The notes below the pieces were generated by a model. That model did no database searches. It was not told where the DNA came from and saw nothing but the letters and a program-made list of their open reading frames with translations. Shown here piece by piece: positions 43,574 to 52,400 of a stretch of DNA of 64,000 nt; the stretch's first letter is position 1, and each line of letters opens with the position of its first letter. The stretch is taken from the NCBI RefSeq assembly GCF_000380565.1, contig NZ_AQYJ01000029.1, forward strand, positions 682,001 to 746,000, written 5' to 3'. The translations under genes were made by a program, and so were the position numbers. The DNA is from Microbulbifer variabilis ATCC 700307. Its GTDB lineage: Bacteria > Pseudomonadota > Gammaproteobacteria > Pseudomonadales > Cellvibrionaceae.

Positions 43574-44771
43574 GCTTGCCTGGCATAGCCTGATGCAGCG
43601 TAAGGGAAGTGTATCCCTGGCCGTTTTGTCTGTGGCAGTGAGTTTGATATTAGTGTTGGGTATCGAGCAGTTGCGAAGCCATACTAAAAGCAGCTTTGGT
43701 CGTACGGTGTCAGGGGTAGATCTTATTGTTGGAGCGCCCACTGGACAGTTAAATCTATTACTGTACAGCATATTCCATATCGGGAATGCCAGTAACCGTA
43801 TTTCATGGGAGAGTTACCAGGAATTTGCTAAGCTCACGCAAGTTAATTGGGCTATTCCCCTATCCTTAGGAGATTCACATCAAGGTTATAGAGTGGTGGG
43901 AACCTCAACTGGATTTCTCGATCACTATCGGTATCGGAATAAGAGGCCATTGGAGCTTTCAAGTGGCCAGAATTTTGTCGATGCTTTTAGTGTGATATTG
44001 GGGGCGGAGGTTGCTCGTGAGCTAGACTACCAACTCGATGACTCCCTAACATTAGCGCACGGCTTGGTTGGAACTCATTTTACTGAGCACGATGAAAATT
44101 CATTTGTTGTTAGGGGGATACTCAAACCCACAGGTACTCCAGTAGATCGAGTTCTGTACGTAAGCTTGGCAGGGTTGGAAGCGGTCCACGGCGCTGATGT
44201 GGAGCATGATGATCTGGTGCCAGATAACATTACTGCCTTTTTGCTGGGGCTTAATTCCCCAATGGCTACATTCCAGGTGCAGAGAAAAATTAACGAATAT
44301 TCCAAGGAGCCTCTATTGGCAATATTGCCGGGCATTGCATTATCGGAGCTCTGGCAGATACTGGGAGGTATTGAAAAGATATTATTTTTTGTCTCTGCGA
44401 TGGTTGTTTTAGCTGCATTACTTGGCTTGTGTATCTTGCTACTTTCTACGATGCGTGAGCGAAGATCAGAGATAGCATTGCTGAGGACTATAGGATCGGG
44501 CCCATTGTTTCTATTTTTATTGATCCAGGCTGAGGCACTATTGGTTTTGCTTTTAGGTGCTGTAATCGCAGTTGCAGGGCTTATATTAGGAGTCTGGCTG
44601 GTTGAGCCGCTGTTGGCAGATCAGTTTGGAGTTTATCTTGATGGATTTAGTATGGGCGAACATACAATCATGCTTTTGGGGGCAGTGCTTGTTAGTACTT
44701 TGATAGTAGCTGCAATACCCGCTATTAGTGCATGTCGGCAGGGTTTAAGAGATAGCCACTGGGTAGGTTGA
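43563..44771 (+). CDS. FtsX-family ABC transporter permease
   Basis: About 402 residues from the ATG at 43563. It has one membrane helix at the N-terminus (SLAVLSVAVSLILVLGIEQL), a large periplasmic domain (about 50-270, MacB-periplasmic-core type), then three helices at about 285-310, 330-360 and 370-395. This is the MacB/LolC topology. It overlaps its ATPase and shares its Zur-controlled promoter. Such pairs work by mechanotransmission across the periplasm. With the DUF3299 lipoprotein beside it I infer a system that acts on a zinc-related periplasmic partner. Confidence 0.87.
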   Translation: MFIKLAWHSLMQRKGSVSLAVLSVAVSLILVLGIEQLRSHTKSSFGRTVSGVDLIVGAPTGQLNLLLYSIFHIGNASNRISWESYQEFAKLTQVNWAIPLSLGDSHQGYRVVGTSTGFLDHYRYRNKRPLELSSGQNFVDAFSVILGAEVARELDYQLDDSLTLAHGLVGTHFTEHDENSFVVRGILKPTGTPVDRVLYVSLAGLEAVHGADVEHDDLVPDNITAFLLGLNSPMATFQVQRKINEYSKEPLLAILPGIALSELWQILGGIEKILFFVSAMVVLAALLGLCILLLSTMRERRSEIALLRTIGSGPLFLFLLIQAEALLVLLLGAVIAVAGLILGVWLVEPLLADQFGVYLDGFSMGEHTIMLLGAVLVSTLIVAAIPAISACRQGLRDSHWVG

Positions 44772-44844
44772 GCGGATAATTAGGCGCGGTATGGAGTATT
44801 TGCCCTCGTGTTTATTTAAAAAGTACGTCCTTTTTTGGCCAGTA

Positions 44845-44883
44845 GCATCACTAAACTAATCGAAATTGATTGTTCAGTGATGC
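44845..44883. terminator. hairpin between the ABC permease and pchD (convergent)
   Basis: GCATCACT (44845-44852) and AGTGATGC (44876-44883) pair perfectly with a partly paired 23-base loop, between the 3' ends of two convergent genes. It separates the zinc block from the metallophore cluster and probably stops both transcripts. Confidence 0.5.
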
Positions 44884-44902
44884 ATTAGGGCTAATCTACT
44901 CC

Positions 44903-46510
44903 CTACTGATTTTCTTGCTCCAAAAGCTTCTTCTTATCAATTTTACCTACAGGGGTAACTGGAAGGCGAGATAATACTTTAAGATGTTCTGGTAGCTTAA
45001 AGGTGGCCAGGCCTCTTTCGGTCAGGAAGTTGCGTAACATTTTTAGGGTGGGCGCATTATCTGCACATACAATAGCTGCTCCAACTTGCTCTCCTAGCAC
45101 TTTATCCGGCAAGGGCATAACAGCTGCTTGTTGAATGCTGGGATGGGCGAGTAGATGCTCTTCAATTTCGTCACATGCAAAAGTTTCCCCGCCCCGATTC
45201 ACAACATCTTTGAGTCGTCCGGTAACTACAATATTGCCATTGTCCAGAATGCGTACACGATCGCCGCTGCGATAGAAGCCATCTGGGGTAAAAGCGCGTC
45301 GGTTGTGTTCTTCTGCACGGTAATAGCCTCTTAGTGTATAGGGGCCGCGAGTGAGCAGCTCTCCTTCTTCTCCGGCTTTCACTTCCTGTCCGTACTCATC
45401 GACCACTTTTAGAGTATCGAGGGAACTCATAGGTCTGCCTTGAGTATTGGTGATGGTTTCATCGTTATCTTCGTGATGGGTGTAACAAATCAACCCTTCT
45501 GCCATACCGAATACCTGCTGTAGTGCACCGGGAAAAGCAGCTATCGCAGCCTTGGCGTCGGTTGGACTCAGCTTTGATCCACCGACTTGCAGCAAGCGGA
45601 GAGAGCTTAAATCAGCATCTTCCCATTCTGTCGCTGCAGTCCAGACCTGAGCCAGTGCTGGGACCAGGGCTGTGGCGGTTACGCCGTAGCGCTCTATCAG
45701 CTCGAAGCAGTAGTCCGGGCTTGCATCTTTGGTGAATATTACCTGCCCACCCATGGATAGCGTGCCCAGAATGCCGGGGCAACCCAGTGGAAAATTATGG
45801 GCGGCGGGGAGTACTGCCAGGTAGACTTCATCTTTTCCTAAATTACAAGCAGCCGTAGCACAGGTAATGTTGTAACGATAGTCATTGTGGGTGCGTGGTA
45901 TAAGTTTCGGAAGTCCTGTAGTGCCTCCCGAAACGAGGAATAGAGCTGGGGCCTTGGGGTCTACGGGAACTGGGGTGAAGCCTTGGCACTCTCTTCTGGG
46001 CAGGGGAGGCAATGTGTCATTTTCATCAGAGCTGTATATGCCTTGCAAGGTCGGAGATTGCGAAGCAATTTGTTCTATCATGCTGTGACGGCTTTCATCA
46101 CCTTCAGCTCCTGAAGTGATATAGATACTGGCACCCGAGACCTGTGCAAAATGGTATATTTCATTTTGGCGATGCGCAGGCAAAGCTAATACAGGAACCA
46201 TTCCCGCTCGAAATAAACCGAGCAGGACTGTAATAAAACTGACCTGGTTGCTCCACTGGAGTATTGCCCGCTCCCCAGCTTTGTAGCCTTGTTCCACCAG
46301 GCCTGCGGCAATACTGTCGGCTTCGTTAACCAGTTCAGCGTAAGTTAATTGATCTGATAGATCCCGAACTGCGCATCGGTTGGGAGAATTTTTTGCATTA
46401 CGTGTGATCAGCTCCCAAATAGGTTGGTTATCCCAAATTCCTTGTTGCTGATAGAAAGCCTCTAGTTCCTTGGGATGAGGCGTGTAACCATTAAGTAAAT
46501 TATTTTCCAT
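44903..46510 (-). CDS. pchD: salicylate-AMP ligase (PchD/YbtE-type)
   Basis: A 535-residue stand-alone adenylation enzyme with GGAG before its ATG. It shows the AMP-binding signature LVSGGTTGLPKLIPRTH, the GMAEGL segment, YRSGDRVRI and the hinge with GRLKDVVNRGGETFA, and the C-terminal catalytic Lys in TPVGKIDKKKL, all typical of EntE/YbtE/PchD aryl-acid ligases. It activates salicylate (or 2,3-dihydroxybenzoate) and loads it on the ArCP of the PchE-like enzyme. The pchAB genes argue for salicylate. It is divergent from pchC over a 121-base region in which I see neither a Zur box nor a convincing Fur box. Confidence 0.9.
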   Translation of the reverse strand: MENNLLNGYTPHPKELEAFYQQQGIWDNQPIWELITRNAKNSPNRCAVRDLSDQLTYAELVNEADSIAAGLVEQGYKAGERAILQWSNQVSFITVLLGLFRAGMVPVLALPAHRQNEIYHFAQVSGASIYITSGAEGDESRHSMIEQIASQSPTLQGIYSSDENDTLPPLPRRECQGFTPVPVDPKAPALFLVSGGTTGLPKLIPRTHNDYRYNITCATAACNLGKDEVYLAVLPAAHNFPLGCPGILGTLSMGGQVIFTKDASPDYCFELIERYGVTATALVPALAQVWTAATEWEDADLSSLRLLQVGGSKLSPTDAKAAIAAFPGALQQVFGMAEGLICYTHHEDNDETITNTQGRPMSSLDTLKVVDEYGQEVKAGEEGELLTRGPYTLRGYYRAEEHNRRAFTPDGFYRSGDRVRILDNGNIVVTGRLKDVVNRGGETFACDEIEEHLLAHPSIQQAAVMPLPDKVLGEQVGAAIVCADNAPTLKMLRNFLTERGLATFKLPEHLKVLSRLPVTPVGKIDKKKLLEQENQ

Positions 46511-46631
46511 GCTGGTCTCCTGAAATTTTTGAGTGGAGCAGGCGAGTGATTTTTTGAATCTTCTTTGGATTTCTAAATTAAGAATTAACAGTTAGTATTC
46601 ACGGCTTCAAATTTCTTATTGAGATAAATTT

Positions 46632-47369
46632 ATGTCCGGCGCTTGGCTACAGATTCCTCGCCCTAAACCTAAAGCGGCCATCCGACTTTTGTGCTTGCCT
46701 CATGCTGGTGGTACAGCATCACTTTACCGGCCCTGGGCGAAATTATTGCCTGATTCCATAGAATTGGTTCTCGTGTGTTTACCGGGTAGGGAACAACGCT
46801 GTAATGAAGCCATGCCCGCAGATATGCAAACTTTAATTGCTTTGTTAAGTAGGGCTATCAAACCTGTCATCGATAAACCCTGGGCTGTATTTGGGCACAG
46901 TATGGGGGCTACAGTTGCTCATGAGTTGGCTCTCTCCTTGTATCGCGAAAAATTGCGCGGTCCTGAACACATATTTGTCTCTGCGCGCGAAGCGCCACAA
47001 TTTCAAAAGAGTGGAAACGTACACCAGTTGAGTGATGAATCTCTGTGCCAACAACTTATTGAACTTGGTGGTACCGCCCCTGAATTATTAGAGATTCCTG
47101 AGTTAAGAGCCCTGCTGCTTCCCGCTATACGCCAAGACTATCGCTTGATCGAAACCAGCAAGATGTCCTCGGATCAACTTTTAAACTGCCCGATTACCGC
47201 GATGGTAGGGCGGGATGACCCTGAGTTGAGCACCGATGAGGCTCGAGGCTGGCAGCAATGGACAAATTGTGAGTTTCAACTTAACGAATATGCAGGCAAT
47301 CACTTTTACTTGTCAGACTGTCCTGATCTGGTAGTTGGCCATATTGTTCGCAAACTCCACCTGGCCTAA
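46632..47369 (+). CDS. pchC: type II thioesterase (PchC-like)
   Basis: A 245-residue external thioesterase of the alpha/beta-hydrolase fold. It begins LLCLPHAGGTASLYRPWAKLLP, has the nucleophile elbow GHSMGAT, an acid near GRDDPELS, and the catalytic His in YAGNHFYLSD. Such enzymes clear misprimed carrier proteins in pyochelin-type assembly lines. It reads toward the pchB operon but about 317 bases and a separate promoter lie between, whereas in Pseudomonas pchDCBA is one operon. The gene arrangement here is therefore different. Confidence 0.9.
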   Translation: MSGAWLQIPRPKPKAAIRLLCLPHAGGTASLYRPWAKLLPDSIELVLVCLPGREQRCNEAMPADMQTLIALLSRAIKPVIDKPWAVFGHSMGATVAHELALSLYREKLRGPEHIFVSAREAPQFQKSGNVHQLSDESLCQQLIELGGTAPELLEIPELRALLLPAIRQDYRLIETSKMSSDQLLNCPITAMVGRDDPELSTDEARGWQQWTNCEFQLNEYAGNHFYLSDCPDLVVGHIVRKLHLA

Positions 47370-47621
47370 CTTCATGTGAAGTTAAGTTGGCTGTATAAAA
47401 TTTTTCTGTTTCGTGTAACGCTGTCGAAATCAATTGGTGGGGGAATAGGGCTGTTGAGCGGCTCTATATTCTCCATCGTTCGATAGATTGCGAATCTGTA
47501 CCTCGCTTAATCCAAGATTGTTACTTTTGATGATGATCGAATTATTTCTCTTTAGTAACAAGTAGCACACACTCTCTCCACCCTGACGCGCAAATCCAAA
47601 ACAAACATCCCGTTGATTTCG

Positions 47622-47644
47622 TAAATGATATGTTATAACGTTTC
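47622..47644. promoter_or_regulatory. Zur box before the pchB-A-E-F-H-I metallophore operon
   Basis: A 23-base site whose core (47625-47641) reads ATGATATGTTATAACGT, flanked by TAA and TTC. It agrees with the extended gammaproteobacterial Zur consensus at about 18 of 22 defined positions and contains one perfect TATAAC half-site. It overlaps an extended -10 (TGTTATAAC at 47631-47639) with TTGATT at 47613, and ends 42 bases before the pchB start. I see no Fur-box (GATAATGAT-type) match here. Confidence 0.78.
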
Positions 47645-47686
47645 ATTATTGATGGGAAGAAGAACAGCTTAGGTGATGGAGTTTCT

Positions 47687-48016
47687 ATGCAAGCAACGAA
47701 GCTACCAATGGAGTGTGAAAATCTGAATGAGATCCGCCAAGGTATCGATTCCATTGATCGCGAGATCATCAGGCTGTTGCAGCGGCGTATGGGGTATGTT
47801 TTGTCAGCAGCCCAGTTCAAGCCGGATGAAACGAGTATTCCTGCTCCAGACCGGGTTGCGGATATGTTGATTGACCGCCGTCGTTGGGCTGAGAAAGAAC
47901 AACTTTCCGCAGATTATATAGAGCAGCTTTTTACCGGGATTATTCACTGGTTTATCAATCAGCAAAAGCTGCATTGGCGCGCTGAGCGCGGCTTGCCCGT
48001 TGAGGAAGGTGTATGA
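47687..48016 (+). CDS. pchB: isochorismate pyruvate lyase (PchB-type, salicylate synthesis)
   Basis: A 109-residue all-helical AroQ-fold enzyme that converts isochorismate into salicylate and pyruvate. The PchB catalytic residues are kept by alignment: Arg in NEIRQGID, Arg in LQRRMGYV, Lys in QFKPDETSIPAPDRV (mobile loop), and Gln in INQQKLHW. It aligns along its whole length with the Pseudomonas PchB. The start is preceded by GGAG. It is the first gene after the Zur box and overlaps pchA by four bases (ATGA). Together with PchA it shows that salicylate, not dihydroxybenzoate, is the starter. Confidence 0.93.
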   Translation: MQATKLPMECENLNEIRQGIDSIDREIIRLLQRRMGYVLSAAQFKPDETSIPAPDRVADMLIDRRRWAEKEQLSADYIEQLFTGIIHWFINQQKLHWRAERGLPVEEGV

Positions 48017-49428
48017 AGGGCCGATCTAAATATGCTGGCCTGGAAGCCTGTTTGCAGGAAGCCAAGTCCAGGGTAAGCCAGGGACAGCCAGAGGTTCTGG
48101 CATCGTTTTCATCTCCATGTCATAGACGCAACCCAATAGGGTTGTTTGCCACCGGTTATCAGCATGAAAGGCTCGCATCCCTATGGGGTGTGCCCTCTAG
48201 AGATGAATATTCTGTGAGCTTTGGCTCTGCCTGTGAATTTAGTTGTGCACCTCGGGAATCTTGGTCTGAAATCCAAGCCAATTGGCAAAAATTACTGTCC
48301 TCCGCTGTGGTAAGCGGGGGGCATCGGCCGGTTTTGTGCGGTGGGTTTGCTTTTGATTGCCAAAAAGATCCCTCATCGCTGTGGCAAGACTTTCCCTCAG
48401 GGGTGCTTACGTTGCCCGAGTTGGCCCTTTACTGTGAAGGGGATCGCAGTTATCTGGTAATGAATTTTATCGTTACCGATCAAACAGACTGCAATCAGAC
48501 TGCGGAGCGGGTGAAGGCGCGGTGGCAGCATATTTTGTCCCGTAGCTCTGACCTTTCAGCGAATGACAATTTGTTTTCGATGGAGTCTGATTTTAGCCAA
48601 AACTATGCAGGCCAGATGGCTTGGCAGCAGCGTGTAGTTGGTGCGGTCGAATCAATCAAGCGCAACGAGTTTCAAAAAGTAGTTCTCGCTCGCTCTGAAT
48701 CACTGAGCGCGGATTGCTGCCCGGGAAGTATTCTCGGATATTTGCAAGAATCTTACCCCGATGCCTATTTGTTTGCCTTTTCCCGCGGAAAAAGTTGCTT
48801 TCTTGGGGCTTCGCCTGAGCGCTTAGCGGCTGGTAAAGACGGGCGTATCAGTACCGTTGCTTTGGCCGGTAGCGCACCTCGGGGAAAAGACCCGGCAACT
48901 GATTATAAATTGGGGATATCTCTGCTTGACAGCGAGAAGGACCGATTTGAACACGACCTGGTTGTCCAACATCTCCTTTCTATCTTACGCAAATACTGCC
49001 ACAACGTAGCGGAACCAGAACCGCCCCAACTCTGCAAATTAAAGCAAATTCAGCATTTGCTTACGCCGCTGGAAGGCTTTGTGAAAGATGGCGTAACTCT
49101 ATTGGATATCTTATCGGATTTACACCCAAGTGCTGCGGTGGGAGGCCTGCCGAGGAAAAAAGCACTGAAGTATATCCGTGAAAATGAAGGACTGGATCGC
49201 GGTTGGTATACCGGACCTGTTGGTTGGCTCAATGCCGAGGGGGAAGGGGAGTTTGCTGTTGCGCTGCGTTCTGCACTTTTCACCCCGGGCAGGGTGACAC
49301 TATTTGCCGGTTGCGGCCTGGTTGAGGCTTCCCTTCCTACCCACGAATATCGTGAAAGTTGCATCAAAATGCGTGTTATCCGAGACGCAATAAGGAGCGT
49401 ATCTCTTGTCGCCGAAGCCGCAGAATAA
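48013..49428 (+). CDS. pchA: isochorismate synthase (PchA-type)
   Basis: A 471-residue chorismate-utilising enzyme that isomerises chorismate into isochorismate. The C-terminal chorismate-binding domain shows KVVLARSES, FLGASPERL, TVALAGSAPRG, the metal-binding DKDRFEHDLVVQ-like segment (SEKDRFEHDLVVQHL), HPSAAVGGLPRKKAL and the final CGLVEASLPTHEYRESCIKM. Normal length for PchA. It overlaps pchB by four bases and the NRPS gene by 23 bases, so translation of the three is coupled. It belongs to the Zur-boxed operon. Confidence 0.92.
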   Translation: MKGRSKYAGLEACLQEAKSRVSQGQPEVLASFSSPCHRRNPIGLFATGYQHERLASLWGVPSRDEYSVSFGSACEFSCAPRESWSEIQANWQKLLSSAVVSGGHRPVLCGGFAFDCQKDPSSLWQDFPSGVLTLPELALYCEGDRSYLVMNFIVTDQTDCNQTAERVKARWQHILSRSSDLSANDNLFSMESDFSQNYAGQMAWQQRVVGAVESIKRNEFQKVVLARSESLSADCCPGSILGYLQESYPDAYLFAFSRGKSCFLGASPERLAAGKDGRISTVALAGSAPRGKDPATDYKLGISLLDSEKDRFEHDLVVQHLLSILRKYCHNVAEPEPPQLCKLKQIQHLLTPLEGFVKDGVTLLDILSDLHPSAAVGGLPRKKALKYIRENEGLDRGWYTGPVGWLNAEGEGEFAVALRSALFTPGRVTLFAGCGLVEASLPTHEYRESCIKMRVIRDAIRSVSLVAEAAE

Positions 49429-52400
49429 ATCAGAGCCAATCAGCCCGGCCAGTTTGTTAAAGGATTTAGTTTGTCAGGCTATTGATGCCGATATTAATGA
49501 CATTAATCCGCAGGATGACTTAATTGCGTTGGGGCTCAACTCAGTACAAATCATGAGGATTGTTGGCCAATTAAGGCAGAAAAAGATCAAGGTAAAATTT
49601 GCTGATCTTATCGCGGTGCCTCGATTGGAAGCCTGGCTTTTTCTACCTCAGTTGGCTATTGGAACTGAAGAAAGTACCAGTGAACATTTATCTGTGCCGG
49701 GCGCTTTTGATGAAGGTGCTCCCTTTGATTTGGCACCGATGCAACATGCCTATTGGATTGGGCGAGACCCGAATCAATATTTAGGAGGTGTTGCCGCACA
49801 CTTTTATCATGAGTTTGATGGCCAGGATGTAGTACCTGATCGATTGGAACAGGCTGTGTGTTCCCTGTTCGAGCGACATGGGATGCTGCGTGTTCAAATC
49901 CACGATGATGGTCGACAGCAGATTCCTGCTGAAGTGAGCTGGCCCGGTTTAAAGGTTCATGATTTCAGGCATCAGGCTGCCGCAGAAGCGGAGCAGAGTC
50001 TTATCGCTGTTAGGGAGCAACTCTCCCATCGGCAGCTGAATATATCGCAGGGCGAGGTTTTTGATGTTCAGCTCTCATTGTTACCTGCGGAATTAAAAGC
50101 TGGCGGCACACGCCTGCATATTAATCTGGATATGGTAGCCGCAGATGCCTTTAGCCTGCGCGTGTTACTGAATGACCTGGCCAAGCTCTACCTGGAACCA
50201 GAGCAGTCTCTGGTTCCGTTGAATTACAGTTATCCGCGATACCAGGCTGACCGCAGCGCTCTTCACTCAAAGGAAGAGCGCCGAGCTGAGAAGCAGCAGG
50301 CCAAAGAACACTGGCAGGATCGCCTGGCAGATTTGCCCGGCGCTCCTCAATTACCCACTGCGATAGGTACTGAGTCTAAAGACACTCGTCGAGTTGTTCG
50401 TCGCCACTATAGTCTGTCTGCTGACCAGAAAAACCAGCTAGCGGAATTTGCGAGCCGTCACGGTATTACTTTGTCCATGACCCTGGCAGCGGCGCTTGCC
50501 GAAGTGCTTACGGTCTATAGCGAAGAGTCAGATTTCCTGCTGAATCTCCCCCTGTTCGACCGGGAATCCCTGCACCGGGATGTCAACTCCCTGGTAGGAG
50601 ACTTTACTTCTTCGATCTTGCTTGCCTGGCAGGGCAGCCAGAGTGGAACCTTTGTTGAGCGTGCACAGCGTTTACAACACAACTTCCGTCAGGATGTAGC
50701 GCACGGGAGTTATTCCGGCGTAGAGGTGCTGCGTGACCTCAGCAGGCAACAGGGACAAACGGTGTTTGCGCCGGTTGTCTTTACCAGTGCGCTTGGGTTG
50801 GGAGAATTATTTGGCGAGTCAGTTCGCAGTGCCTTTGGAGATGTCAATTGGATTATCTCCCAGGGGCCACAAGTGTGGCTGGACGTACAGGTTATGGAAC
50901 TCAAAGGTGGCCTGTCCGTAAACTGGGATGCGCGGGAAGCTGCTTTTGCTCCCGGCGTCCTGGATGGCATGTTTGCCGCCTTTACGCAGTTACTGGAATG
51001 CCTGATCGGCAGCCCGGAATTCTGGGCCCAGCCGATACCATCGCTGCTGCCAGCGGAGCAAAAGCAGCAGCGCCAGCAGGTTAATTCCACAGCCAAGCCA
51101 TACCAGCTTCACCAATTACATGAACATTTTTTTAGCAATGCTAAAAACTGCCCTGGAGCAGTGGCTCTCTATTGGAACGGTGATCAAATCCGTTACGGTG
51201 AGTTGGCCCACAGTGCTTTGGCGATGGCCGCGTATTTACAGCTTCAAGGTGTTGAGCCCGGTGATTTGGTCGGTATTTTATTACCCAAGGGGCCGGAGCA
51301 GATTATTGCAGCCTTGGGCGTATTAGCGGCAGGAGCGGCTTATCTGCCGCTGGGTATAGACCAGCCACCGCTGCGTAGAGAGCGCGTACTCAAGCTTGCC
51401 GGAGCCAAGCTGGTTATAGATAACTTGTCTGTGCTCTCCGGTGTCGCGCCTTTATCCCAGCCTGTCGTGGGAGAGGCAAAAGATCTCGCCTATACCATTT
51501 TTACCTCTGGCTCCACCGGTGAACCCAAGGGCGTCGAAATAAGTCACGGGAGTGCCTGGAACACCATAGCGGATATTAATGAGCGCTTTTCGGTTAACGA
51601 AAATGATCGCGTGCTGGCCGTATCGGCATTGGATTTTGACCTTTCCGTTTACGATATTTTTGGGCTCTTGTCCGCCGGCGGAGCATTGGTATTGGTTGAA
51701 GAGGAATCCCGGCGGGATGCTGAGCGCTGGCATCAGCTGGTGTGCCAGCATGGCGTAACGGTTTGGAATACGGTGCCGGCGCTGTTGGATATGCTGCTGA
51801 CCACGGGTGGTAATACCCCAGCTGGAGAGCTGCGCCTGGTATTAAATTCTGGCGACTGGATCAGCCTCGACCTGCCGGAACGGTTAAAACGAGTGAACCC
51901 CGGTTGCCGCTTTATCGCTTTGGGTGGCGCCACTGAAGCTTCTATCTGGTCGAACAGTTTTGAAGTCAAAGAAGTTGATTCCTCTTGGCGATCTATTCCC
52001 TATGGTTACCCCTTAGCCAACCAGCAATTCAGAGTGGTGGATGCCTTGGGGCGCGATTGCCCCAACTGGGTGACAGGGGAATTGTGGATCGGTGGTGCTG
52101 GCGTTGCTTTGGGGTATCGCGGTGCTCCCGGTATCACCTCAGCCCGTTTTGTGACAGACGAAGGCGAGCGCTGGTACCGCACTGGAGACTTGGGTCGCTA
52201 CTGGCTGAACGGGTGCCTGGAGTTTTTGGGCCGCGCCGATAACCAGGTCAAGGTGCGCGGACACCGCATTGAACTCGGCGAGATTGAAGCGGCACTAACC
52301 GCGCACAAAGGGATTGCGCAGGCGGTGGCACTGCTGACTCAGCGAGGTGTGGTTGCGGTTGTCGTTCTGGAATCCAAATTATCGCAAGGGAATATCAATC

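Noticed and set aside
46511-46631. Possible Fur box in the pchD/pchC region
   Set aside because: GAGATAAATTTATG near 46621 is A/T-rich but does not keep the GATAAT/ATTATC half-sites.
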